Assembly (NCBI GenBank): GCA_022710485.1
Contig: JAKLGU010000006.1
Coordinates: 62,001 to 126,000, forward strand
Reading direction: 5' to 3'
DNA: 64,000 bases
From: Gemmatimonadota bacterium
GTDB taxonomy: Bacteria; Gemmatimonadota; Gemmatimonadetes; Gemmatimonadales; GWC2-71-9
The number at the start of each line of letters is the position of its first letter. Position 1 is the stretch's first letter. Both the position numbers and the translations under genes were made by a program. Shown piece after piece: positions 1-9,052 of this stretch. The notes below the pieces were generated by a model that saw only the letters and a list, made by a program, of their open reading frames with translations, was not told where the DNA came from and ran no database searches.

Positions 1-1307
1 TCGATCGTGTGCAACCAGAGGCCCGTGAAGCCGACCGTCCCCTGCCACCGGTTCTTGTACACCACGCGCCCTGCCAGGATCGCGCCGAGACCGGGGCCAT
101 AATCGTAGTCGCGACCCTCGACCGACTGATAGTAGTCTGAGTTGACGGCCCCCAGGATCACCCCGTTGAAGAGCACCTGGGTCTGCCCCCACCAGGTCTT
201 GCCCGGGGCGCCGATCGAGGTCACGACGCCGAGTTGCGCACTCTGCCCGCTGTACTCGAAGGCAGGGTTGTTGAAGTAATCATACTCCAGGCTGAGAGCG
301 AGCTGGTGACGGCGGCTCGTGCCGAGCGGCCAGGCGTCCAGGCTGCCGCGGGCGCTCAGCTGGCTGATCAGCCCCGTGCTGCTGGGTCCGGCAAGGTCGG
401 CTCGAACGCTGAAATATGAAAACGGGCTCCGCCCCAGGTCCTTGACCGGGTCACCATAGGACAGGAGGAACGACGCGTTCAGCTGGGTCACCTCGTTTTC
501 GGCATTCTTTTCGCCGACTGATCGCACCGTCTGGCGGTACCCCAGGTCCAGAAGACCGAGCACGGCACTCGGCCGCCATTCGGAAGGGTTAGCACTGACC
601 GTGTGTGTCTGGCCGCGCAGGAGCCGGTTGAGGCCGCCGACCGGATTGAGCAGCGCCCCACCGATTTCCCGCCACACCCGCTCGCTCCCCGTCGCGGTGT
701 TGTCCAGCGCGAGGTGCGACGCCCGGTTGAGCGCTTCCCCGAGCACGATTCCGCCTACCACCGTGTTGACGAGGTCGTTCGGGGCCGGCGCCCACGCCTC
801 GAAGAAGTACTCCCACATCAGGCTGCCGCCGAGGGTCCATGCCGAGGAGGCCCAGAAGTCGTACCCGTTGGTCCGGGCGGAATTGTAGTAGGCGCTCCCC
901 TGGTAGGGATGGGCGAACTGGTTGTTCTGGAAGTCGTTGTCGTCCCACTGCCAGGGATAGGTGAAGTTGTTCTTCCAGGTCTGCGGGCCCACCTTGGCCC
1001 ACTCCTCCTTCGTGATAATGTTGCTGACACCGAACGGGATGAACTGGACGACCATCAGGTCCGCAAGCGCCACCCAGAAGCGCTTCGGCGGGTCGCAGTC
1101 GGGACACGGGAGGGTGTCAGTCGGGTGGACGACAGACCCGGCGGCGGGCACATCGAGCCCGAGCAGGGCGGGCGCGATCGGCCTTGGACCGGGTATCACG
1201 GGGGCGGTCGGTGGAGCGGTCTCCACGAGTGCGTCGCCCTGGGCCCAAAGCGCACCGGGGGGCAGCCCCGCCAAGAGGAGCCGGAGCATCAGGGGGATTC
1301 GTCGCAC
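1..1307 (-). CDS. DUF3943 domain exported protein, 3' end beyond window
   Basis: The frame is open from a GTG at 1307 to the left edge, about 435 codons, with the C-terminus outside the window. It begins with a short basic stretch and a hydrophobic leader ending near ALWAQG, so it is probably exported. An ATG at 1289 is an alternative start. The middle holds the DUF3943 signature: AHPYQGSAYYNSAR, then a region rich in W and F with WEYFFEAWAPAPNDLV, then a GGIVLGEALNRAS segment. The remainder has alternating aromatic and polar residues, as in an outer-membrane barrel. The function of the family is unknown. It starts 14 nt after the msrA stop, so it is probably the last gene of that run. Confidence 0.75.
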   Translation of the reverse strand, partial: MRRIPLMLRLLLAGLPPGALWAQGDALVETAPPTAPVIPGPRPIAPALLGLDVPAAGSVVHPTDTLPCPDCDPPKRFWVALADLMVVQFIPFGVSNIITKEEWAKVGPQTWKNNFTYPWQWDDNDFQNNQFAHPYQGSAYYNSARTNGYDFWASSAWTLGGSLMWEYFFEAWAPAPNDLVNTVVGGIVLGEALNRASHLALDNTATGSERVWREIGGALLNPVGGLNRLLRGQTHTVSANPSEWRPSAVLGLLDLGYRQTVRSVGEKNAENEVTQLNASFLLSYGDPVKDLGRSPFSYFSVRADLAGPSSTGLISQLSARGSLDAWPLGTSRRHQLALSLEYDYFNNPAFEYSGQSAQLGVVTSIGAPGKTWWGQTQVLFNGVILGAVNSDYYQSVEGRDYDYGPGLGAILAGRVVYKNRWQGTVGFTGLWLHTI

Positions 1308-1321
1308 GGTGCGGCGCAGGC

Positions 1322-1858
1322 CTAGCCCCGGAGTCGGTCGAGGTGACGTTTCCGGAACTCGGCGACCTTCGGCGCGATCACGATCTGGCAGTAGCGCTGC
1401 CCGGCGTTGGCGCGGAAGTACCCCTGGTGCCCCTCTTCTGCGGGGAAGAAGGCCGTGAGTGGCACGACCTCGGTGACGATCGGATCGCTCCAGAGCCCCA
1501 GGGTTCCAAGCCGCCCGATCATCGCGTCCGCCTCGGCCCGCTGGTCGTCGGAATGCGTGAGAATCACCGACCGGTACTGGGTGCCCACATCGGCACCCTG
1601 GCGATTCAGGGTGGTCGGGTCGTGCATGGAGAAGAAGACCTCGAGGAGATCCCGATAGGAGATGATCGCGGGGTCGAAGGAGACCTGCACCACCTCGGCG
1701 TGTCCCGTCCGGCCGCCGCAAACCTGCTCGTACGTCGGATGCGCGAGCGTGCCGCCCGCATACCCCGACACGACTCGATGCACCCCCTTCAATTGCTCGA
1801 AGACCGCCTCCAGGCACCAGAAGCAGCCCCCGCCGAACGTCGCGAGCTGTGTGTTCAT
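1322..1858 (-). CDS. msrA: Peptide-methionine (S)-S-oxide reductase MsrA
   Basis: 178 residues, the normal length for MsrA, which reduces methionine-S-sulfoxide in oxidised proteins using thioredoxin. The catalytic motif GCFWC lies at residues 11-15, with Cys12 as the nucleophile. The family blocks SGYAGG, TGHAEVV and FFSMHDPTTLNRQG are all present, followed by VGTQYRS. The ATG at 1858 overlaps the stop of the upstream membrane methyltransferase by 4 nt (ATGA). The reading frame stays open further upstream, but that part has shadow-frame composition and lacks family sequence, so the internal ATG is chosen. Confidence 0.97.
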   Translation of the reverse strand: MNTQLATFGGGCFWCLEAVFEQLKGVHRVVSGYAGGTLAHPTYEQVCGGRTGHAEVVQVSFDPAIISYRDLLEVFFSMHDPTTLNRQGADVGTQYRSVILTHSDDQRAEADAMIGRLGTLGLWSDPIVTEVVPLTAFFPAEEGHQGYFRANAGQRYCQIVIAPKVAEFRKRHLDRLRG

Positions 1859-2565
1859 CGTCTCAGCCTCGGCAGGAGGGCACCCGCCCTGGACCGGTAG
1901 GCCTCCCACTCGGGGTACCGGCTCAGGGAAGCCTCCTTGGCCAGCATGTTGGGGACGAACTCCACCGTCCAGATCCCCAGGAGAATGGCCCACGCCGCCC
2001 AGTGGCCGACGAGCAGCGCGTAGGAGCCGTAGATCATCATTTCGCCGAGGTAGTTCGGATGGCGCACCAGCCGGAACATCCCGTCGGTGATCAACCCGGC
2101 CCGCTCCCTCAGGACAAACGTCTTCTGGGCATCGGCGGCCACCATGAGAAAGAGGCCGACCGTGTGCACCCCGATGGCGCACGCCACCAGCGATGCCGAG
2201 GTGGGAGGATGGCCGCGGCCCGACACCAGCAACCAGGGCAGCACCCAGTACGGCGCCAGTCCGAGCAGGAAGGCCGCGGCTCCCCCGCCCCACGTGACGC
2301 GGCGCTGCCAGTTGCGGTCCGGGAACGCCATGTCCTTCAGGAACCAGGCGACGCCATAGCTGCCGTACAGCCCAAGGAAGACCCAGGCCACGAAGGACCA
2401 GTCATCGTACACCCACATCAGGAGCCACACGAACGGGAGCGACCCGAGCTTCTGGGCATTGATGACCCAGGCGAGCTTGAGGACGCGGGGCCCGCCAAGC
2501 AGCTCACCGCTCAGATGCAAGTTGGCCCGATGAAGCCAGGCCGCCCACGGGGGCATCCCCCTCAC
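1855..2565 (-). CDS. Membrane methyltransferase-like protein (isoprenylcysteine methyltransferase / DUF1295 type)
   Basis: 236 residues with about six hydrophobic segments. Near the C-terminus is FRLVRHPNYLGEMM, the RHPxYxGE signature of isoprenylcysteine carboxyl methyltransferase, NnrU-like and DUF1295 (steroid-reductase-like) proteins, which binds the methyl donor or cofactor at the membrane face. The family is clear but the substrate is not. The GTG start at 2565 overlaps the preceding acyltransferase stop (GTGA); an ATG at 2556 is possible. Its own stop overlaps msrA by 4 nt. Confidence 0.8.
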   Translation of the reverse strand: MRGMPPWAAWLHRANLHLSGELLGGPRVLKLAWVINAQKLGSLPFVWLLMWVYDDWSFVAWVFLGLYGSYGVAWFLKDMAFPDRNWQRRVTWGGGAAAFLLGLAPYWVLPWLLVSGRGHPPTSASLVACAIGVHTVGLFLMVAADAQKTFVLRERAGLITDGMFRLVRHPNYLGEMMIYGSYALLVGHWAAWAILLGIWTVEFVPNMLAKEASLSRYPEWEAYRSRAGALLPRLRR

Positions 2566-3158
2566 CGGCCCTCCAAGGGATGGACATCGGCGAAGTACTC
2601 CGGGCGGCGCGCCATCTCCCTCCGGAAGAGTCCGCGGAGGTGTGCGATGTCCGCGGCCTGGTCACCCGTCACCCGAAACGGGGGCAGAAGCGCGATCGTC
2701 CTGGTGGACCAGTCGAAGGCGACCGGCGCCACAGGCACGTCTGCCGCCAGGGCGATCCGGTAGAAGCCCGTCTTCCAGTGCGCGATGTGCTTCCGCGTTC
2801 CCTCCGGGGACAGCGCCAGCACGAAGGTCGGCGACGCCTGCAGCTCAGCCAGGACCGCCTCGACGGTCCCGTCGGGCCGTGCCCGGTCCACCGGGATGCC
2901 TCCCAGCGCGCGAAGCAGCCAGCCCACCGGCCCGCGAAAGAGCGAGTGCTTCCCCAGCCATTTCGCATGCAGGCCCAGGGAGAACTTGGCGGCGAGCCCC
3001 ACGAAGAAGTCGTAGTTCGAGGTGTGGGGCGCCACGATGATCACGTACCGGGGCACCGCCGGAAGCCGCCCCGTGATCCGCCACCCCGAGAGCCAGAGCG
3101 CGGCCTGCCCGACGGCGGGAAGCAACCCGCGGGCGCCTCCGAAATGCCGGTCAGCCAC
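2562..3158 (-). CDS. PlsC-family acyltransferase (lysophospholipid acyltransferase-like)
   Basis: 198 residues from a GTG at 3158, which overlaps the DinB-like gene stop by 8 nt. A longer frame begins at 3248 but adds residues of poor composition and would overlap the neighbour by almost 100 nt. The HxxxxD catalytic motif is HTSNYD at residues 45-50; SPEGTRK matches the second acyltransferase block, which binds the glycerol phosphate head. It lacks the N-terminal membrane segment of the longer PlsC at 13.5-14.2 kb. Substrate is unknown. This is a second acyltransferase in the window. Confidence 0.8.
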   Translation of the reverse strand: MADRHFGGARGLLPAVGQAALWLSGWRITGRLPAVPRYVIIVAPHTSNYDFFVGLAAKFSLGLHAKWLGKHSLFRGPVGWLLRALGGIPVDRARPDGTVEAVLAELQASPTFVLALSPEGTRKHIAHWKTGFYRIALAADVPVAPVAFDWSTRTIALLPPFRVTGDQAADIAHLRGLFRREMARRPEYFADVHPLEGR

Positions 3159-3771
3159 TCCGGGAGTCTCCGAGCACGGGCAGGTAGGCGCGCCAGGGAC
3201 CAACCTCGTCACCCCAGCGACTGGCCAGCGCGCGGGCCACCTGGGCAAGATGGCCGAGGTCGTGGACGGCCCAGGTGGCGAGAAGCTGGCGCAGCGTGAC
3301 CGTCCCGAATTCAGGATGCTCGCCGGTCAGGGCGAGCTGCCCGGGGCTCAGGCGCCACGACTTCACGGCGTCGAGATTGGCGTCGCGGAGCCAGGAGAAC
3401 TCGTCCACCAGGTCGTCCAGCGACTTCCCGCGGTTCCGCACCTTGTGGCGGTGCCGGTCGAACGGCTCGAACCGCAGGTCCGCTCCCTTGGACAGGATGA
3501 GGCGAGCCCTGGGAATCCAGTCCGTCTCCTCGCCGTCGATCAGGTGGCCGACCACGTCGAAGGCGCTCCACTGCCCGTCGGGTGCCGCGGCGGCGCTGGC
3601 GGGGGACACCTCGTCGAGGAGCTCACGCAGCGCCTCAGGCGTCCGGGCGAGCGTGCGAAGCACCTCGTCGAGGTCGAACGGCGCGTCGGCGGACGGGGCG
3701 GGCACGCGGGGTCGGGTCAGCGGGCCGCCGTGACTTCCCACGGGGTCGGGGCGGGATCGGGATACCGACAC
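3151..3771 (-). CDS. DinB-fold protein
   Basis: About 206 residues if the GTG at 3771 is used; GTGs at 3741 and 3705 are also possible. The first start gives a 55-nt overlap with the cysteine synthase stop, and none has a clear ribosome binding site. The conserved part begins at FDLDEVL. The four-helix DinB pattern is visible: [21 protein letters not shown] carries the first metal-ligand His, and [20 protein letters not shown] carries the HDLGHL ligand pair. Such proteins are often thiol-dependent transferases; the substrate cannot be told here. Confidence 0.75.
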   Translation of the reverse strand: MSVSRSRPDPVGSHGGPLTRPRVPAPSADAPFDLDEVLRTLARTPEALRELLDEVSPASAAAAPDGQWSAFDVVGHLIDGEETDWIPRARLILSKGADLRFEPFDRHRHKVRNRGKSLDDLVDEFSWLRDANLDAVKSWRLSPGQLALTGEHPEFGTVTLRQLLATWAVHDLGHLAQVARALASRWGDEVGPWRAYLPVLGDSRSG

Positions 3772-4799
3772 GTCAGGCAGACGCGGCGGAGGGCGCGGAC
3801 GCTTACGAGCGTCACGTCCGGGCTCATGAAGCCGGCGCGGACCGGCTCGTCGCGCAGGAGGTCGGTGCTCAGGTACTTCTTGTTGTCGTCGGCGAAGACG
3901 GTGACCACCACGGCATCGGGCCCCAGCGCCTCCTGCGCCTGCAGGGCCGCCAGGAAGTTGGCGCCGGACGAGATGCCCACGCCGATGCCGAGCGTCGTGG
4001 CGAGCTTCTGGGCCATGAGGATCGAGTCGCCGTCGTCCACCGCCAGGATCGCGTCCAGCTTGTCGAGTTCCATGATCGGCGGGATGAACTCGTCCGAGAT
4101 ACCCTGGATGCGGTGCTGCCCCACTTTATGTCCGGTCGACATGGTGGGCGAGTTGGAGGGTTCTACCGGGTGGAGCCGGACGCCCGGGACGCGCTCCCGC
4201 AGGAACTTGCCGGCCCCCATGATGGTGCCGCCCGTACCGACGCCCGCCACGAACGCGGCGGGAGCCAGCCCTTCCGCGGCGAGCTGGCCGACGATTTCCG
4301 GGCCCGTCGTCTGGTAGTGCGCCTCGCAGTTGTCGCGGTTCGAGAACTGCCGCGGCAGGAAGGCGCCGGGTGTGGCGCGCGCGAGTTCTTCCGCGCGCGC
4401 GATGCTCCCGAGGAACCCGCCCTCTTCCCGGCTGACGAGGACGATTCCCGCTCCCAGGCTGCGAAGGAGATTGATGCGCTCGGCGCTCATCCAGGCCGGC
4501 ATGAAGATCGTGACCGCGTGACCGAGCGCGCGGCCGATGGAGGCGAAGGCGATACCAGTGTTGCCGCTCGTGGCCTCGACGATGAGCGCCCCTTCGCGGA
4601 GGGCGCCCGACGCGTACCCCTGCCGCAGGATGTGCATCGCCATCCGGTCCTTGATGCTGCCCGACAGGTTGAGGTGCTCGGCCTTGGCGTGCACCATCCG
4701 GCGCGCGCCGCGGTACTCGCACTCGATGGCAAGCAGGGGGGTGTTGCCCACGAGACTCGAGAGTCCGCGGAGGCGCTCGCCGGGGCTGCGGTCGGACAC
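3717..4799 (-). CDS. PLP-dependent cysteine synthase family protein
   Basis: 360 residues, fold-type II PLP enzyme that would form cysteine from O-acetyl- or O-phosphoserine and a sulfur donor. The PLP lysine is Lys50 in NLSGSIKDR. The substrate loop TSGNTG is at 77-82, the phosphate cup is GTGGTIMG, and the cofactor-base segment is GISSGAN. The C-terminal extension carries a CxxC pair (VCLTCRYP), as seen in a longer subgroup of this family; its role is unknown. The start is GTG with GGGAG six bases upstream. A TAAGTTTG promoter-like box lies about 35 nt ahead. It opens a six-gene minus-strand run. Confidence 0.88.
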   Translation of the reverse strand: MSDRSPGERLRGLSSLVGNTPLLAIECEYRGARRMVHAKAEHLNLSGSIKDRMAMHILRQGYASGALREGALIVEATSGNTGIAFASIGRALGHAVTIFMPAWMSAERINLLRSLGAGIVLVSREEGGFLGSIARAEELARATPGAFLPRQFSNRDNCEAHYQTTGPEIVGQLAAEGLAPAAFVAGVGTGGTIMGAGKFLRERVPGVRLHPVEPSNSPTMSTGHKVGQHRIQGISDEFIPPIMELDKLDAILAVDDGDSILMAQKLATTLGIGVGISSGANFLAALQAQEALGPDAVVVTVFADDNKKYLSTDLLRDEPVRAGFMSPDVTLVSVRALRRVCLTCRYPDPAPTPWEVTAAR

Positions 4800-4833
4800 A
4801 GGACGCTCCCAATCAGGGTTGCGGGATCGAGCC

Positions 4834-4841
4834 CAAACTTA
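4834..4841 (-). promoter_or_regulatory. Candidate -7 promoter box TAAGTTTG before the cysteine synthase gene
   Basis: TAAGTTTG matches the Bacteroidetes-type TAnnTTTG box at all fixed positions and lies 35 nt before the GTG start in the 144-nt divergent gap. No clear -33 TTTG is visible. Similar boxes recur in the window, so this is inference from recurrence. Confidence 0.35.
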
Positions 4842-4943
4842 GCCGGTTCATGCGCTTTCGGGAGGAGTCCTTGAGGCCCGGCCAGCGCTTCTATCCCGGG
4901 GCCAACCGGGGTAGACTCCACGCATCCACTCCGGAGTTTCCTC

Positions 4944-6473
4944 TTGCGCCGCACCCCGCTCCTCGTCGGTGGAATCCTGCTCGTGGCCACTGGCGCCGTG
5001 CTGCTCGCCCGACGCGCTTCGTCGCCGGAGTCGGACGGCGATTTCGGCGGAGCGAGCGCCGACACTGCGGCCCAGGCGGAGGCGTCGCGGCTCACGGCCG
5101 AGGACTCGGTGCTCGGCGCGGTCACCCTGCCGCGGTTCGGCGACTTCGACTCCATGCTCGCGCGCCGCATCGTCCGGGTGCTGGTGAGCCCCAACCAGAC
5201 GCATTACTTCCTCGACCAGGGCACTCCCCGCGGGCTCACCGTGGACGCGGCGGCGCTATTCGAGGCCGAGCTCAACCGAAAACATCGCACCGGAAGCCGC
5301 CCGTTCCGGGTGATTCTCATCCCGGTCCAGCAGGACGAACTGCTCGCCTCCTTGCTCGCCGGCCGTGGGGACATCGTGGCAAGCGGCCTCACCATCACGC
5401 CGGAGCGGAAGGCGAGGGCCGACTTCTCGAATCCGACCTTTCGAAACGTGTCCGAGATCGTGGTCACCGGCCCCGCTTCCCCGCACGCGGGTACCCTGGA
5501 CGATCTCGCCGGCCAGGAAGTCTTCGTCCGACGGTCCTCCTCGTATTATGGGAGCTTGCAGCGCCTGAATGCGGGGTTCCAGAGGCGCGGGCTCGCGCCC
5601 GTCCGCCTGCGCGAGGCGCCGGAAGCCCTGGAGAACGAGGACCTGCTCGAGATGTTGAACGCCGGCCTGGTGTCGCTGGTGGTGATCGACGACTTCCTGG
5701 CCACTTTCTGGGCCCAGGTGCTCCCCGACATCCGGCCCCAGCCGGGCCTCGCCATCAGCACTGGCGGGGAGATCGCCTGGATGTTCCGGAAGGACAGTCC
5801 ACAACTCAAGCAGGAAATCAACGCCTTCCTGGCCCGGTACCCCGAGGGATCGGCCACCCGAAACACGCTGCTCCATCGCTACCTCAAGAGCACACGGTTC
5901 GTCCAGAACGCCACGAACCAGGCCGAGCTGGAGAAGTTCAACCGCCTCGTGGCCCTGTTCCGGAAGTACGGCGAACAGTACGACATGGACTTCCTGCTCA
6001 TGATGGCGCAGGGCTACCAGGAATCGCGTCTCGACCAGTCGGCACGGAGCCACGTCGGCGCCATCGGGGTCATGCAGGTCATGCCGACGACCGGCAAGGA
6101 GCTCGGGGTGGGCGACATCCATCAGGAGGAGCCCAACATCCACGCCGGCGTGAAGTACATCCGGGCCATCATGGACCGGTATTTCGCCGGCGACTCCATC
6201 GACGCGCTCAACCGGACTCTGCTGGCGTTCGCGGCCTACAACGCCGGGCCGGCACGGGTGGCCTCCCTGCGCCGGAAGGCCGCCGCCCGTGGGCTCGACC
6301 CGAATCGATGGAGCCGCAACGTGGAATTGGTGGCCGCCGAAGAGATCGGCCGCGAGACCGTCACCTACGTGGGCAACATCTACAAGTATTACATCGCCTA
6401 CTCGCTAATGATGGAGCAGGCTGCAGAGCGGGAGGCGGCGCTCCGCCAACACCCGCGGAAGGAGGCCCCATGA
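4944..6473 (+). CDS. MltF-like membrane-bound lytic murein transglycosylase
   Basis: 509 residues. An N-terminal anchor or signal segment (about 4-23) is followed by a periplasmic solute-binding-like domain (about 60-300, with the SBP_bac_3 feature GDIVASGLTITPERKA) and an SLT catalytic domain (about 345-480). The catalytic Glu360 is in GYQESRLD, followed by GAIGVMQVMPTTG and AFAAYNAGPARV, all typical of lytic transglycosylases that cleave peptidoglycan to 1,6-anhydro products. The start is TTG, supported by GGAG seven bases upstream. The stop overlaps the following rhodanese gene (ATGA). The domain order is that of MltF rather than Slt70. Confidence 0.9.
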   Translation: MRRTPLLVGGILLVATGAVLLARRASSPESDGDFGGASADTAAQAEASRLTAEDSVLGAVTLPRFGDFDSMLARRIVRVLVSPNQTHYFLDQGTPRGLTVDAAALFEAELNRKHRTGSRPFRVILIPVQQDELLASLLAGRGDIVASGLTITPERKARADFSNPTFRNVSEIVVTGPASPHAGTLDDLAGQEVFVRRSSSYYGSLQRLNAGFQRRGLAPVRLREAPEALENEDLLEMLNAGLVSLVVIDDFLATFWAQVLPDIRPQPGLAISTGGEIAWMFRKDSPQLKQEINAFLARYPEGSATRNTLLHRYLKSTRFVQNATNQAELEKFNRLVALFRKYGEQYDMDFLLMMAQGYQESRLDQSARSHVGAIGVMQVMPTTGKELGVGDIHQEEPNIHAGVKYIRAIMDRYFAGDSIDALNRTLLAFAAYNAGPARVASLRRKAAARGLDPNRWSRNVELVAAEEIGRETVTYVGNIYKYYIAYSLMMEQAAEREAALRQHPRKEAP

Positions 6474-7315
6474 GCGCATCGCTCCTGATCATCCTGGCCC
6501 TCTCAGCCTCACCGGACACCCTCCTGGTCACGCCGGCCTGGCTCTCGACACACCTGGGCCAGCCGGGGCTTGTGGTCATCCACGCGGACCGCGACCGCGC
6601 TGCCTACGACGCGGGACACATCGCCGGAAGCCGTTACCTGCCCCTCTCCGCCATCACCGTCGAGCGGGACGGAATCCTGATGGAACTGCCGGCCGTCGCG
6701 GTGCTCGACTCGGTGCTCGAGTCGGTCGGGATCGGTGACAGCTCGCGCGTCATCATCACGGGCGACGCGCTCTCGGCGGCGCGGCTCTTCTTCACGCTCG
6801 ACTACCTGGGGCACGGACGGCAGGCGGCGCTGCTGGACGGCGGCACACCGGCGTGGGTCGCCGCAGGGTTCCCGGTGGCGATGGAGGCGGCCTCGCCCCA
6901 TCCCGCGCTCCTGACGCCCGAGCCTAGGCCGGAGGTGCTGGCCGGCGCCGCCTGGATCCGTGCCCACCTCGGCGACTCCACCGTGGCGCTGCTCGACGCC
7001 CGGCCGCCCGCGGATTACGCCGGCACCCCCGGCAGCTCCCCGCCGAGCGGGCACATCCCCGGCGCGAGGAACATCTTCTGGAAGTCCACCCAGGCCGGGA
7101 CCCCGCCGGTGCTGCTCGACCGGGCAACGCTGGAGGCGATGTTTCGGGCCGCAGGCGTCGCGCCCGGTGACGTCGCAGTCACCTACTGCAACACGGGGGT
7201 GCAGGCGAGTTTCCTCTACTTCGTGGCCAGGTACCTCGGCCACGACGTGCGGATGTACGATGGGTCGTTCGCGGAGTGGAAACAGCTGGCGGGGATGCCG
7301 ATCGAATCCCCCTGA
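6470..7315 (+). CDS. Exported tandem-rhodanese sulfurtransferase
   Basis: 281 residues with an N-terminal hydrophobic segment, so it probably acts in the periplasm. Two rhodanese domains are present: an inactive first one (about 20-140, with DAGHIAGSRYLPL) and a second one carrying Cys240 in YCNTGVQAS, the persulfide-forming active-site loop. The loop differs from the classical CRxGx[R/T] thiosulfate type. The ATG at 6470 follows a strong AGGAGG and overlaps the mltF-like stop by 4 nt, so the two are co-translated. The longer upstream reading frame is a shadow of the transglycosylase gene. Confidence 0.88.
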   Translation: MSASLLIILALSASPDTLLVTPAWLSTHLGQPGLVVIHADRDRAAYDAGHIAGSRYLPLSAITVERDGILMELPAVAVLDSVLESVGIGDSSRVIITGDALSAARLFFTLDYLGHGRQAALLDGGTPAWVAAGFPVAMEAASPHPALLTPEPRPEVLAGAAWIRAHLGDSTVALLDARPPADYAGTPGSSPPSGHIPGARNIFWKSTQAGTPPVLLDRATLEAMFRAAGVAPGDVAVTYCNTGVQASFLYFVARYLGHDVRMYDGSFAEWKQLAGMPIESP

Positions 7316-7358
7316 AGTTCTTCATCATCCCTTGCCCTGAACTTCACCGACGGCGCGC

Positions 7359-7366
7359 TAGGTTGG
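7359..7366 (+). promoter_or_regulatory. Candidate -7 box TAGGTTGG before the tonB-like gene
   Basis: TAGGTTGG ends 4 nt before the GTG at 7371 and 7 nt before an ATG at 7374. TTGCCC lies 21 nt upstream. If it is used, the mRNA would be nearly leaderless. Inference from position and recurrence. Confidence 0.3.
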
Positions 7367-7370
7367 TCGG

Positions 7371-8333
7371 GTGATGGACCCGGAAGACCCGGGCCCACTG
7401 GAGCGAGGGCAGCTCATGCAGACGCCGGTCATGGTCATTGCGGCGGGAGCGGGTCGTCCCCCGGGCAGCGTGCCCGAGGTCCCGTTTCCGCCGCTCGGCA
7501 TGACCGGCATTGCGATCGCCACCCGGGGTCGGCGCGCCTGGGAACTGCTCCTGACTGCCGTTTTTGCCGCCGTGCATCTCTCCGTGCTCCTCGGCCTGCG
7601 GAACGCCACACCCGCCGCGGCCAGCGAGTCGCTCGCCGATTTCGAAACGGCCACCTACCTCGACATCCCACCGCCGACAGCCGTCGCATCGCCGCGCCGG
7701 GTCGCCAAGCCGAGGCCGGTCGGCGTGAGCGCCGCGGTGACGGTGCCGGCCGTCCAGGAAGCGGTGGTCCGGCCCGACAAGGCGGCGGGGTTCCAGGAAT
7801 TGGCAGCCCCGAGCGACCTGCAGGCCTTGCCACCACCCGATCCCGGCGAGGCGGCGGTGGACGAGAAGGACTACACAGGACGCGGGGTCGTCGGCGGAGT
7901 GGCCGGCGGCAAGCCTCCCCCGGTCATCGCAGCGGACCTCGCGGCCGACTTGGCCCGCGAAGGCCGGCTCTCCGACGCCGTCGAGACCCCGGCGGACCAG
8001 CCGGTCGCGGTCGAGCTCGTCACCGTCAAGCCGCAACTGACGAACCGGGACGAGATCCTCGCGCTGCTGCTCCGGCAGTACCCCCAGTCGCTGAGGCAGT
8101 TCGGCGTGGAAGGTTCGGCCATAGTGCAGTTCGTGGTCGACACCAACGGTCGCGTCGACCCGAAGTCGGTGACGCTCGTCTCGGCGACCCACCCCTTGTT
8201 CGGGAGTGCCGCGATCGAGGTCGCGAGGAAGGCCAGATTTACGGCCGGCCGGATCGCCTCCGGCGGCGAGATGCTGGCAGTGCCCGTGACGGTCCGGGCT
8301 CCGCTCAAGTGGACCCAGGCAAAATCGAAATAG
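7371..8333 (+). CDS. TonB-family energy transducer
   Basis: 320 residues. It has a cytoplasmic N-terminus, one membrane segment (about 60-76, LLLTAVFAAVHLSVLLGL), a Pro/Ala/Val-rich periplasmic linker, and a TonB C-terminal domain (about 230-315) with VEGSAIVQFVVDTNGRVDP and AIEVARKARFTAGRI. It would carry proton-motive energy from the ExbBD motor to outer-membrane receptors. A GTG-ATG pair at 7371/7374 and an ATG at 7416 are possible starts. It is followed 10 nt later by exbB and two exbD genes, a standard operon order. Confidence 0.88.
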   Translation: MMDPEDPGPLERGQLMQTPVMVIAAGAGRPPGSVPEVPFPPLGMTGIAIATRGRRAWELLLTAVFAAVHLSVLLGLRNATPAAASESLADFETATYLDIPPPTAVASPRRVAKPRPVGVSAAVTVPAVQEAVVRPDKAAGFQELAAPSDLQALPPPDPGEAAVDEKDYTGRGVVGGVAGGKPPPVIAADLAADLAREGRLSDAVETPADQPVAVELVTVKPQLTNRDEILALLLRQYPQSLRQFGVEGSAIVQFVVDTNGRVDPKSVTLVSATHPLFGSAAIEVARKARFTAGRIASGGEMLAVPVTVRAPLKWTQAKSK

Positions 8334-8343
8334 GGAGGGCTCC

Positions 8344-9051
8344 GTGAATCTGTTTGATCTGATGAGCCGGATGACACTCTTCCCCTGGCTGGTGATTCTG
8401 CTGCTCGCCGCCATGAACGTGCTCACCCTCACGGTCGCCGCGATCAAGTGGTGGCAACTGCGCCGCATGCGTCGCGCGAACCGGCTCCTGTCACCTGCCT
8501 TCGGGCGCGCCCTGGAGGACGACCGCATCGACGACGCCATCGCGCTGACCCGCGAGCACGCGGCGGCGCCCCTCGGACGGGTCCTGGGCGAGGCACTGAG
8601 GCGGGTCGCGCCGCTCGTCGCGGATCCCGCGTACGCCGACCGCGCCGTCGAGACCGCGGAGCGGACGGTGACCCGCCAGCAGCTCGCCATCGCCGCCGAG
8701 CTCAAGCGGCACCTCTCGGCCCTCGCGACCATCGGGGCCACGGCGCCGTTCGTCGGGCTCCTCGGCACCACCATCGGCATCACCAACTCCTTCATGGGCA
8801 TCGCCACCACCGGCGGCGGCGGGCTCGAGGCGGTCGCGGGCGGCGTGGGCGAGGCGCTGATCACCACGGCCGTCGGCCTCCTCGTCGCGATCCCGGCGCT
8901 CTGGCTCTACAACTACTTCATCACCCGTCTCGAAGAGCTGTTCGGCGAGCTCGCCTTCGCGAGCGACGAGCTGCTCGAGTGGCTGTCGCTCCGGCATGCG
9001 GGCGTGGCCTTCCGGTACGACGCCATGACGGCGGCCGGCGCAGGGGTGTGA
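8344..9051 (+). CDS. ExbB/TolQ/MotA-type proton channel protein
   Basis: 235 residues, three membrane segments: near 12-35, about 135-160 (IGATAPFVGLLGTTIGITNSF) and about 175-200 (GEALITTAVGLLVAIPALWLY). The central and C-terminal segments carry the conserved small and hydroxyl residues of the ExbB proton path. GTG start with GGAGGG five bases upstream. It forms the inner-membrane motor with the two following ExbD proteins to energise TonB. Confidence 0.93.
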   Translation: MNLFDLMSRMTLFPWLVILLLAAMNVLTLTVAAIKWWQLRRMRRANRLLSPAFGRALEDDRIDDAIALTREHAAAPLGRVLGEALRRVAPLVADPAYADRAVETAERTVTRQQLAIAAELKRHLSALATIGATAPFVGLLGTTIGITNSFMGIATTGGGGLEAVAGGVGEALITTAVGLLVAIPALWLYNYFITRLEELFGELAFASDELLEWLSLRHAGVAFRYDAMTAAGAGV

Positions 9052-9052
9052 C